Positions 1-6,110 of a stretch of DNA of 6,267 bases are shown here, one piece after another. The position numbers were made by a program, and so were the translations under genes. The notes below the pieces were generated by a model. The model made no database searches, was not told where the DNA came from, and was given only the letters and a program-made list of their open reading frames with translations. Every line of letters starts with the position of its first letter. Position 1 is the first letter of the stretch. Source of the DNA: Melioribacteraceae bacterium (GTDB taxonomy: Bacteria > Bacteroidota > Ignavibacteria > Ignavibacteriales > Melioribacteraceae); assembly GCA_027036655.1 (NCBI GenBank), contig JALWEC010000529.1, positions 1 to 6,267 on the forward strand. The letters are read 5' to 3'.

Positions 1-787
1 AATTGATTTGATTGCCGCGGTAAATTTGTCGGAAGAGTTGGGGGAAAATGCAGTTGCAATTATTAAACATACAAATCCCGCGGGGGCGGCGTTGAGGAAT
101 ACGGTTTTTGAATCTTATCTCGCGGCGCTATCGGGCGATCCGGTTTCGTCATTCGGAGGAATTGTTTCGGTAAACGGAACCGTTAACGCGGAGACAGCCG
201 AAAAATTAAATGAGATTTTTCTTGAAATTATTGTCGCGAAAGATTTTACGGAATCGGCGTTCCGGATTTTGAAAAAGAAGAAAAACAGAAGATTGCTTAA
301 ACTGCTCGGTTTACCTCCGGTTGAAAAAACATTTAAAAGCATTCCGGGCGGAATTTTAGTTCAAGATTTCGACGATAGCGATGCAAATCAGATAGAATTT
401 CGTCAGGTAAGCAATAATTTGCCGAAAAAGAGTTATATTAACGATTTAAAATTTGCATGGATAATCGGGAAGCATGTTAAATCCAATGCAATAGCAATTA
501 CCAAGAATATGAAAATACTCGGTATCGGAGCAGGACAGATGTCCCGTGTGGACTCGGCAAAAATTGCCGTTTCCAAGGCAAAGGAGCACGGGCATGATTT
601 GTCGGATTCCGTCGCTTCCTCCGATGCGTTTTTCCCGTTTCCCGACGGACTGGAAGTTCTTGCCGATGCCGGAGTTAAATTTATTGTGGAACCGGGCGGT
701 TCTAAACGGGACGAAGAAGTAATTAACGCCGCTAACGAGCGCGGCGTTGCGCTCTATTTTACCGGAATCAGAAATTTTAAACATTGA
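1..787 (+). CDS. purH: Bifunctional AICAR formyltransferase / IMP cyclohydrolase (PurH), 3' part only
   Basis: PurH carries out the last two steps of de novo purine synthesis in the cytoplasm: formyl transfer from 10-formyltetrahydrofolate to AICAR, then ring closure to IMP. The reading frame is open to the left edge (first whole codon at base 2), so the gene is cut by the window. About 261 residues remain of a protein usually 510-530 long; the N-terminal cyclohydrolase domain lies outside. What remains is the transformylase domain. Visible motifs: KHTNPAG (bases 65-85, with the catalytic Lys-His pair of the family), DPVSSFGGI, a Lys-rich KKKKN stretch, GGILVQDFD, LKFAW, KSNAIAI with the conserved Asn, GAGQMSRVDS, SDAFFPFPDG, EPGGSKRDEEV and the typical C-terminal end TGIRNFKH. 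Family members usually have Cys or Ala after NP and APDF where this one has AKDF; otherwise it looks intact. The stop TGA (785-787) overlaps the ribosome site of mreB, 7 bases upstream of its start. Confidence 0.96.
   Translation, partial: IDLIAAVNLSEELGENAVAIIKHTNPAGAALRNTVFESYLAALSGDPVSSFGGIVSVNGTVNAETAEKLNEIFLEIIVAKDFTESAFRILKKKKNRRLLKLLGLPPVEKTFKSIPGGILVQDFDDSDANQIEFRQVSNNLPKKSYINDLKFAWIIGKHVKSNAIAITKNMKILGIGAGQMSRVDSAKIAVSKAKEHGHDLSDSVASSDAFFPFPDGLEVLADAGVKFIVEPGGSKRDEEVINAANERGVALYFTGIRNFKH
725..748 (+). repeat. Inverted repeat (8-bp stem, 8-base loop) at the end of purH
   Basis: AACGCCGC (725-732) is perfectly complementary to GCGGCGTT (741-748), with an 8-base loop. A further U-G pair (724/749) is possible in RNA. 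It lies in the last codons of purH, about 46 bases before the mreB start, and is followed after a few bases by CTCTATTTT, which is too broken to be a convincing intrinsic terminator. It could be an RNA stem that modulates read-through or processing between purH and the mre genes, or chance within codons for NAANERGVA. The pairing is seen directly; any function is inference. Confidence 0.35.
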
Positions 788-790
788 GGA
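786..790 (+). promoter_or_regulatory. Ribosome binding site of mreB, overlapping the purH stop
   Basis: GAGGA lies 4 bases before a GTG codon at 795. The site shares bases with the purH stop codon TGA (785-787), so ribosomes finishing purH are placed to start mreB. This site decides the mreB start: longer readings of the frame, for example from a TTG at 747, would run inside purH and lack a similar site. Confidence 0.65.
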
Positions 791-794
791 ATTT

Positions 795-1820
795 GTGAAA
801 TTTTTTAATTTTTTGACGAATGATATTGCAATGGATTTGGGTACCGCAAATACCTTAATCTATATAAAAGGAAAAGGAATCGTACTGAATGAACCTTCCA
901 TTGTCGCTTTTGACAGAGTTACAAAGAAAATTACAAAAATCGGAAATGAAGCAAAAGAAATTCTCGGACGCGAGCATGGGGATATCAGAGTATCGCGCCC
1001 GATGCGGGACGGAGTAATTGCCGATTTCGAGATTGCCGAAGGAATGATTCGCGCTTTTATCAAAAAGATTAGTTCAAATACGTTATCTACTCGCCGAATT
1101 GTAATTGCCGTACCGAGCGGAGTTACGGAAGTTGAAAAACGCGCGGTACGCGACAGCGCGGAGCATGCCGGAGCAAAAGAAGTTCATCTTATTTTTGAGC
1201 CGATGGCGGCAGCAATCGGAATAGGGCTTGATGTAGGCGCGTCCGTGGGAAATATGGTTGTCGATATAGGCGGCGGCACTACGGAGATTGCCGTCATTTC
1301 GCTTGCGGGAATTGTGCAGGTGGAATCCGTAAGAATTGCCGGCGACGAAATGAATAACGCAATTATGCAATTTTTCAAGAAGAATCATAATCTGCTGATA
1401 GGCGAAAGAACAGCGGAGGCGATAAAGTGCGAAGTCGGCTCGGCAGTTCCCTTAAAGGAGGAAATTACGATTCAGGTTAAAGGGCGCGACTTGGTAGGAG
1501 GAATTCCGAAAACTACCGAAGTGAGTTCGGTTGAAATTCGCGAAGCGCTTACGGAAAACGTTACTCAGATTGTGGAAGCCGTTAAGCAGACGCTTGAAAG
1601 AACTCCGCCTGAATTATCCGCAGATTTGCTTGACAGAGGAATAATGCTGACCGGAGGCGGGGCTTTGCTGAAAGGTTTGGACAAGAGACTTAAGATGGAA
1701 ACCGAACTTCCCGTTCACGTTGCGGAAGATCCGCTGACCGCGGTTGTACGCGGCGTAGGGAAAGCTGTCGAAAATATTAACGAGTATTCAAGAGTGTTTA
1801 TTCGCAAAAGAAGTTACTAA
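795..1820 (+). CDS. mreB: Rod shape-determining protein MreB (bacterial actin homologue)
   Basis: MreB polymerises with ATP into filaments under the inner membrane and guides side-wall peptidoglycan synthesis by the MreCD-RodA-PBP2 complex. Read from the GTG at 795 it has 341 residues, the usual family size (about 335-350). The actin-fold nucleotide motifs are all present: phosphate-1 DLGTANT (14-20), VIAVPSGVTEVEKRAV (103-118), EPMAAAIG (135-142, with the Glu expected to position the hydrolytic water), phosphate-2 DIGGGTTE (157-164), GDEMNNAI (183-190) and the adenosine loop TGGGALLKGL (286-295). The short N-terminus VKFFNF is hydrophobic plus basic and could touch the membrane, as in other MreBs. 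The GTG start is preferred because it has a GAGGA site and gives a normal N-terminus before NDIAMDLGT. The ATG at 831 would remove the first strand of the fold. The stop TAA shares one base with the mreC ATG. No defect is seen. Confidence 0.97.
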   Translation: MKFFNFLTNDIAMDLGTANTLIYIKGKGIVLNEPSIVAFDRVTKKITKIGNEAKEILGREHGDIRVSRPMRDGVIADFEIAEGMIRAFIKKISSNTLSTRRIVIAVPSGVTEVEKRAVRDSAEHAGAKEVHLIFEPMAAAIGIGLDVGASVGNMVVDIGGGTTEIAVISLAGIVQVESVRIAGDEMNNAIMQFFKKNHNLLIGERTAEAIKCEVGSAVPLKEEITIQVKGRDLVGGIPKTTEVSSVEIREALTENVTQIVEAVKQTLERTPPELSADLLDRGIMLTGGGALLKGLDKRLKMETELPVHVAEDPLTAVVRGVGKAVENINEYSRVFIRKRSY

Positions 1821-2644
1821 TGAATTTCAAAAGATTTTTTTTTGAGTCGGCGCATCATATTTTATTTGCCGCGCTAATAATCGTTAGTTTTTTCTTGATT
1901 TCAGTAAGTTCATCGCCAAAATCAGATCATCCCAAAACATTTTTCTTCGGCGTTTTTGCCGCCTTAAATTCCGCGTTTTCTTCCCTCCTAGCGCCCGCAA
2001 TTCCGGAAGAATCCGTTGAACAACTAAGGGCAAGAGATGCGGAACTGATGCTTCGGAATTCGCTGCTTCGAAAATACGGGTTGGAAAATGAACAACTGAA
2101 ACAACTGCTTGCTTTTAAAAAGGGAAGCGCCCTGAATCTTTTATCCGCAGAAATTATTGCAAAAGATGTTTCTCCGAACAAGTCGTTTGTCGTCATTAAC
2201 AGAGGACTCTCGGATTCGGTGAAGCCCGGAATGAATGTAATTACCGATAAAGGACTTCTCGGAATTGTCGCATCGTGCGGCAAAGATTATTCAAAAGTAA
2301 GAACTCTTTTGAACGGGAGAAGCAAGGTTGCCGTTGAAATCGAAAGAACCGGCTTGAACGGCATTCTCGCCTGGGACGGACTAAACCTCCATATCGAAAA
2401 CATCCCTTCAAATTACGATATTTTAATTGGCGACCGCGTGGTAACGTCTCCGGTAAGCTTCAGATTTGTTTATAATATTCCCGTTGGAATTGTTACGAGA
2501 AAAAATCTCTCGGTTTCGGGTTTGCTTTCCGACATCATCGTAAAACCTTTTGTGGATTTCCGCAAGGTTAAATTTTGTTTTGTCGTCAAAAACAGTTCGG
2601 ATAAGTTAAATAAACTATCGCGGGGAGAAGAGCTTGAAAATTAA
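1820..2644 (+). CDS. mreC: Cell shape-determining protein MreC
   Basis: MreC is a bitopic inner-membrane protein whose periplasmic part binds and activates PBP2 and links it to MreB, MreD and RodA. The 274-residue product has the standard layout: a short basic cytoplasmic start (MNFKR), one membrane helix at about 13-31, a region with heptad-like Leu spacing at about 64-100 (EQLRARDAEL through NEQLKQLL) that fits the dimerising coiled coil, then the beta-rich MreC domain. Family-like stretches are NKSFVVINRG (120-129), VKPGMNVIT (134-142), KGLLGIV (144-150), then GDRVVTSP and NIPVGIV near the C-terminus. The ATG at 1820 overlaps the mreB stop TAA by one base, and only a weak purine-rich site (AAAAGAAG, ending at 1813) precedes it, so translation probably depends on mreB. 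Codons 6-8 form a run of nine T (1835-1843); any change of one base in it would stop the protein early. Confidence 0.94.
   Translation: MNFKRFFFESAHHILFAALIIVSFFLISVSSSPKSDHPKTFFFGVFAALNSAFSSLLAPAIPEESVEQLRARDAELMLRNSLLRKYGLENEQLKQLLAFKKGSALNLLSAEIIAKDVSPNKSFVVINRGLSDSVKPGMNVITDKGLLGIVASCGKDYSKVRTLLNGRSKVAVEIERTGLNGILAWDGLNLHIENIPSNYDILIGDRVVTSPVSFRFVYNIPVGIVTRKNLSVSGLLSDIIVKPFVDFRKVKFCFVVKNSSDKLNKLSRGEELEN
1835..1843 (+). repeat. Nine-T homopolymer in the mreC start region
   Basis: Nine consecutive T encode Phe6-Phe7-Phe8 of MreC. It is the longest single-base run noticed in the window. With ten T the next codon becomes TGA at once; with eight T the frame closes at the TAA at 1875-1877. Homopolymers of this length are known places for replication or transcription slippage in bacteria. 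Whether slippage happens here cannot be seen from one sequence. Confidence 0.6.
2624..2627 (+). promoter_or_regulatory. Ribosome binding site of mreD, inside the end of mreC
   Basis: GGAG within GGGGAGAAG lies 6 bases before the TTG at 2634, the best Shine-Dalgarno placement near this junction. It supports the unusual TTG start of mreD and the 11-base overlap with mreC. Confidence 0.6.
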
Positions 2645-3122
2645 GGAGATTATTTCCGGCGTAATAGCTTTTATTGTTTTATTTGTTTTTCAGATGACAA
2701 TTATTCCTTTGATTTCGGTGGATTATATTGCCCCGAATTTTTTGGTTCTGTTTCTCCTATACTACTCGTTAAGATTAACCAAGGTCAAAACAATATTGCT
2801 CGGTTTTTTTATCGGTTTGCTTTATGATTTTGCAGCGGGGGGAGTAATCGGAGCATCAGCGTTTTCAATGACTGTAACAGCTTATCTAATCACTTTTTTC
2901 CCCAGAGGATATTTCGATGAAGAAAAATTCGGATTGAAATTATTATTTGTCGCGATATTAAGCGGCGGAATTTATTCGTTTTTCTATGTCTATCTTGCAG
3001 GAAATGTGGCGATTAATATTTTTTACGGATTATTTTTCTACGGACTTTTATCCGGAATATATACGGCGGTATTTGCAATTCCGTTTCTTTTATTCGGCTC
3101 GGAGAAGTTGCTAAATGAGTAA
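2634..3122 (+). CDS. mreD: Rod shape-determining protein MreD
   Basis: MreD is a small polytopic inner-membrane protein that works with MreC to control the RodA-PBP2 machine. The product has 162 residues, the usual family length (about 160-180), and is strongly hydrophobic, with about five to six membrane segments: roughly 6-26, 34-48, 53-66, 72-90, 101-121 and 126-155. The loop GLLYDFAAGGVIGASAF (61-77) matches the family pattern of Gly-Tyr-Asp followed by a Gly-rich turn and a helix. APNFLVLFLLYYSL (33-46) also fits MreD. The start is TTG, chosen for its well-placed GGAG and because the next ATG (codon 21) would cut away the first helix. The frame overlaps mreC by 11 bases and mrdA by 8. 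Sequence conservation in MreD is low in general, so the call rests on both topology and position between mreC and mrdA. Confidence 0.9.
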   Translation: MKIKEIISGVIAFIVLFVFQMTIIPLISVDYIAPNFLVLFLLYYSLRLTKVKTILLGFFIGLLYDFAAGGVIGASAFSMTVTAYLITFFPRGYFDEEKFGLKLLFVAILSGGIYSFFYVYLAGNVAINIFYGLFFYGLLSGIYTAVFAIPFLLFGSEKLLNE

Positions 3123-4890
3123 TGAGGAAGGAAAAGCTCTCCGGTATTCCATCTATTTTTCTACAATTCTGATAATTGTTACGGCTCTTACTCTGCAGTT
3201 AATTAGAATCCAGATTTTAAATAGCGGAAAATTTAAGATTAAAGCAAACGAAAACAGCGTTAAAGCTATTCCGGTTGCAGCTCCGCGCGGAGTGATTTTT
3301 GATAGAAATTTTAATTTGCTTGTAGGGAATAAGCCGTCGTACAATTTAGTGGTTATTCCGGCTTACTTTGATACGTCTTCTTTTACCCGTTTCGGGAAAC
3401 TGCTGGGATTTTCAAAAGAGACAAAACTTGAAATAATCCGAGCGAAAAGGAAGTATTCCAAGTTTAAGCCTATTGTTGTTCGCAGAGATATTCCTTTCGA
3501 TGTTGTAAGCGGAGTTAATGAATACGGCGACGAGTTAACCGGAGTGAAAGTGGAATTTGTGCCGAAGCGGGATTACGCTTACGGTGTAAACGGTGCGCAC
3601 ATATTCGGCTATCTTCAGGAGATTACGGCGGACGAATTAAAAAACTCTATGGGTGAATATGTCGGCGGAGATGAAATCGGCGCCAGCGGAATTGAAAAAT
3701 ATTATGAAAAGTATCTGAGAGGGAAGAAGGGGAAGAAACTGGTAGTCGTAAATTCCAGACAGCAATATATTCGGGATTTCCGTAACGGCGCTATGGATCT
3801 TCCGCCCGCGAAAGGAGACGATATTGTTTTATCAATAGATAAGAAAACTCAGATAGCCGCGGAAAATGCGCTCAAGGGAAAAAAAGGAGCGATTGTGGCG
3901 ATTGTTCCTAAAACAGGAGAGATTATCGCAATGGCAAGCGCTCCTACCTTCAGTCTTTCCGAACTTTCCGTTGCCAGTCCGTCGGAATGGCGAGCGATAG
4001 TTTTCAATAAGGATAAACCCCTTTTTAATCGCGCCACTATGTCGGCATACCCGCCGGGCAGCACGATTAAACCCCTTGAAGCTCTTGCAGGCTTAGCATC
4101 CGGAAGTGTAACGCCCCGAACAACAATAATCTGCAAAGGAGGATTGCAGTACGGCGACAGATTTTTCGGCTGCGATCACATTCACGGCAAGGTTAATATG
4201 GTAAAATCGATTGAGGAATCGTGCAACACATATTACTATTTGCTTTTTCTCAAAATGGGCTTTGCTCCCTGGCTTGATTTTACGAGAAGATTCGGCTTCG
4301 GGAGGAAAACGCACATCGATATTTACGAAGAAAAAAAAGGATTACTGCCGGATTCCGCGTATTACAACAAACGTTTCGGACGGCACAGATGGAACAAAGG
4401 TTTGCTGTTAAGTTTAAGTATTGGTCAGGGTGAAGTTTCCGTAACTCCGCTGCAGCTTGCAAAATATACCGCTCTCATAGCGGGCGGAGGCAAAACGGTT
4501 GTTCCACATCTTGCCAAAGGATTTATTGATAATAAAACCAATGCGTTTCATCCTTTTTCTTTTGACAGCGTAAAAATTAATTTGAATAAAAACGATTTGG
4601 CGGTAGTAAAAAAAGGAATGTTTGAAGTCGTAAACGGAGAAGGCACAGCGACAAACATTAAAGACGCTTATATCCCGATTGCGGGAAAAACCGGTACGGC
4701 TCAGAATCCGCACGGAGAAAATCATGCTATTTTTATCGCATACGCTCCCGCGGATAATCCTAAAATAGCAGTGGCTGTCGTAATCGAAAATGCCGGTTAC
4801 GGCTCTACACATGCCGCTCCGGTTGCGCACAAAATTATCAGAACTTATCTGAGGAATTTAATTCACAAAAAAATGCGCAAGTTAAAATGA
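3115..4890 (+). CDS. mrdA: Penicillin-binding protein 2 (peptidoglycan DD-transpeptidase)
   Basis: PBP2 is the class B transpeptidase that cross-links side-wall peptidoglycan made by RodA. The 591-residue length is normal. In order: a short cytoplasmic tail, one membrane helix (about 11-30), the PBP dimerisation/pedestal domain starting near PRGVIFDRN (57-65) and including GYLQEIT and GGDEIGASGIEKYYEKYLRG, then the transpeptidase domain from about residue 256. The three penicillin-binding motifs are intact: S316-T-I-K319 in PPGSTIKP, S369-C-N371, and K525-T-G527 in AGKTGTAQNP. GQGEVSVTPLQLA (437-449) and the end GYGSTHAAPVAHKI are also typical. Cys340, Cys353, Asp354, His355 and His357 cluster between the first two motifs and might bind metal. 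The ATG at 3115 lies within the mreD stop region (8-base overlap), with GGAGAAG (3101-3107) upstream. The frame ends in an ATGA overlap with rodA. A run of eight A at 4331-4338 lies in the transpeptidase domain. Confidence 0.97.
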   Translation: MSNEEGKALRYSIYFSTILIIVTALTLQLIRIQILNSGKFKIKANENSVKAIPVAAPRGVIFDRNFNLLVGNKPSYNLVVIPAYFDTSSFTRFGKLLGFSKETKLEIIRAKRKYSKFKPIVVRRDIPFDVVSGVNEYGDELTGVKVEFVPKRDYAYGVNGAHIFGYLQEITADELKNSMGEYVGGDEIGASGIEKYYEKYLRGKKGKKLVVVNSRQQYIRDFRNGAMDLPPAKGDDIVLSIDKKTQIAAENALKGKKGAIVAIVPKTGEIIAMASAPTFSLSELSVASPSEWRAIVFNKDKPLFNRATMSAYPPGSTIKPLEALAGLASGSVTPRTTIICKGGLQYGDRFFGCDHIHGKVNMVKSIEESCNTYYYLLFLKMGFAPWLDFTRRFGFGRKTHIDIYEEKKGLLPDSAYYNKRFGRHRWNKGLLLSLSIGQGEVSVTPLQLAKYTALIAGGGKTVVPHLAKGFIDNKTNAFHPFSFDSVKINLNKNDLAVVKKGMFEVVNGEGTATNIKDAYIPIAGKTGTAQNPHGENHAIFIAYAPADNPKIAVAVVIENAGYGSTHAAPVAHKIIRTYLRNLIHKKMRKLK

Positions 4891-6110
4891 AAATTAAGTA
4901 CAAACTTTCGGATAAATTCGACTACTGGCTTTTCGGCTCGATGATAGCGCTGATTATAGTTGGTTTGATTGCAATATATAGTGCGACCGAAAAAATGGCA
5001 TTAACTAACTATTACAAACAGCTTACTTTTGCTGTAATTTCGATTGTGATATTTTTTATAATATTTTTCGTACGCGCCCAATATTTTAAGTTTTTATCAA
5101 TTCCCGTTTATCTCCTTACTTTATTATTACTCGGCTTTGTGCTTATTTCGGGGCATACGGTTTACGGAGCAAGAAGTTGGCTTAACCTTGGTCCGATAGG
5201 GTTTCAGCCCTCCGAGATTGGTAAAATCGGAACAATTTTTATGCTCGCGTATTGGCTTTCGCAAAGCAATGTTAAGTTGGATAATTTGCGCGATTTGGCG
5301 ATTGCGCTTTTTTTCGGATTGTTTCCCGTTCTCTTAATTTTAGCCGAACCGGATATGGGAACGGCGATTGTTTACATTGTAATTCTCCTTTCCGTTCTTT
5401 TCTGGGCGGGAATTGATTTGTTCGGACTTTTCGTTATTCTCTCGCCGGCAGTTATAGTTTTTCTCTCATTCTTCGGAACGGTTGCCGCTCTTGTGGGATT
5501 TCTTGCTCTTGTAGTTTTGCTTTTCCTTTTTAAAAAAGATTTGTTCCTGAGTTTGACCATCTTCATAATTAACTTAGCTTCAATTTTTCTTTTTGACCTC
5601 GGCGTAAAATTACTAAAGCCACATCAGCAGAAGCGCATCATGACGTTTCTTAATCCTCTTTCGGACCCTTACGGTTCCGGCTACAATGCTATTCAGGCTC
5701 AGACGGCGGTCGGTTCCGGCGGAATATTAGGGAAAGGATTTCTGCACGGTTCACAGACACAACTCCGTTTTATTCCCGAACAATGGACGGATTTTATTTT
5801 TTCCGTGATAGGAGAGGAATTCGGGTTTATCGGCTCTTTTATTGTGATTCTGCTTTTCTCAACATTGTTTTTCCGCCTTTTAAGAATTGCGCTCAAACAA
5901 AAGGATTCATTTGCCGGACTGGTAACGATCGGATTTCTCACTACTCTGCTGGTTCACTTTTTTATAAATATCGGTATGAATATCGGACTTGCGCCCGTGA
6001 TTGGTATTCCGCTTCCTTTTATGAGCTACGGCGGAACGGCGCTAATCGTTAATGTCAGTATGATTGCAATTGTAATGAGTTTTTACAGAGATAAAAAGGA
6101 GCATACTTAA
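4887..6110 (+). CDS. rodA: Peptidoglycan glycosyltransferase RodA (SEDS family)
   Basis: RodA polymerises lipid II into glycan strands in the inner membrane, paired with PBP2. The 407-residue product carries the SEDS signatures: [24 protein letters not shown] at the first helix, GARSWLNLG (94-102) and [14 protein letters not shown] (154-159), SDPYGSGYN (259-267), [32 protein letters not shown] (295-305, whose Asp302 aligns with the catalytic Asp of E. coli RodA by motif), GEEFGFIGS, and [23 protein letters not shown] near the end. It is about 35 residues longer than E. coli RodA as I remember it. The excess lies at about 199-240, between EPDMGT and SGYN, and is hydrophobic enough for two further membrane segments. 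The ATG overlaps the mrdA stop as ATGA; no good Shine-Dalgarno is seen, so translation is probably coupled to mrdA. FtsW is the close paralogue, but adjacency to mrdA and the mre genes indicates RodA. Confidence 0.96.
   Translation: MKIKYKLSDKFDYWLFGSMIALIIVGLIAIYSATEKMALTNYYKQLTFAVISIVIFFIIFFVRAQYFKFLSIPVYLLTLLLLGFVLISGHTVYGARSWLNLGPIGFQPSEIGKIGTIFMLAYWLSQSNVKLDNLRDLAIALFFGLFPVLLILAEPDMGTAIVYIVILLSVLFWAGIDLFGLFVILSPAVIVFLSFFGTVAALVGFLALVVLLFLFKKDLFLSLTIFIINLASIFLFDLGVKLLKPHQQKRIMTFLNPLSDPYGSGYNAIQAQTAVGSGGILGKGFLHGSQTQLRFIPEQWTDFIFSVIGEEFGFIGSFIVILLFSTLFFRLLRIALKQKDSFAGLVTIGFLTTLLVHFFINIGMNIGLAPVIGIPLPFMSYGGTALIVNVSMIAIVMSFYRDKKEHT
6096..6101 (+). promoter_or_regulatory. Ribosome binding site of pyrF, inside the end of rodA
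   Basis: AAGGAG lies 8 bases before the ATG at 6110 and is the strongest Shine-Dalgarno site at any junction in the window. It suggests that pyrF can recruit ribosomes on its own rather than relying only on coupling to rodA. Confidence 0.7.

Noticed and set aside
1454..1470. Perfect Shine-Dalgarno AAAGGAGG inside mreB
   Set aside because: No ATG, GTG or TTG follows at a workable distance; the only in-frame candidate is ATT at 1470. The bases are explained by codons for Leu-Lys-Glu-Glu.
3281..3292. 12-bp perfect palindrome CTCCGCGCGGAG in mrdA
   Set aside because: It encodes the conserved Pro-Arg-Gly motif, and about one or two 12-bp palindromes are expected by chance in a window of this size.
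3884..3897. Internal AAGGAG followed by in-frame GTG (3895) in mrdA, which could start a free transpeptidase domain
   Set aside because: The bases encode the conserved KKGAIVAI strand at the start of the transpeptidase domain, and such a product would lack the membrane anchor. Chance is the simpler reading.
4093..4830. Minus-strand open frames of 60-138 codons opposite mrdA, and similar ones opposite purH, mreB, mreC and rodA
   Set aside because: They lie entirely antisense to genes with clear family motifs, show no recognisable protein features and no convincing ribosome sites; they are shadows of the plus-strand coding bias.
5783..6052. 89-codon plus-strand frame within rodA
   Set aside because: It is out of frame with the conserved RodA motifs in the same bases, and its aromatic- and Arg-rich composition is typical of a shifted membrane-protein gene.
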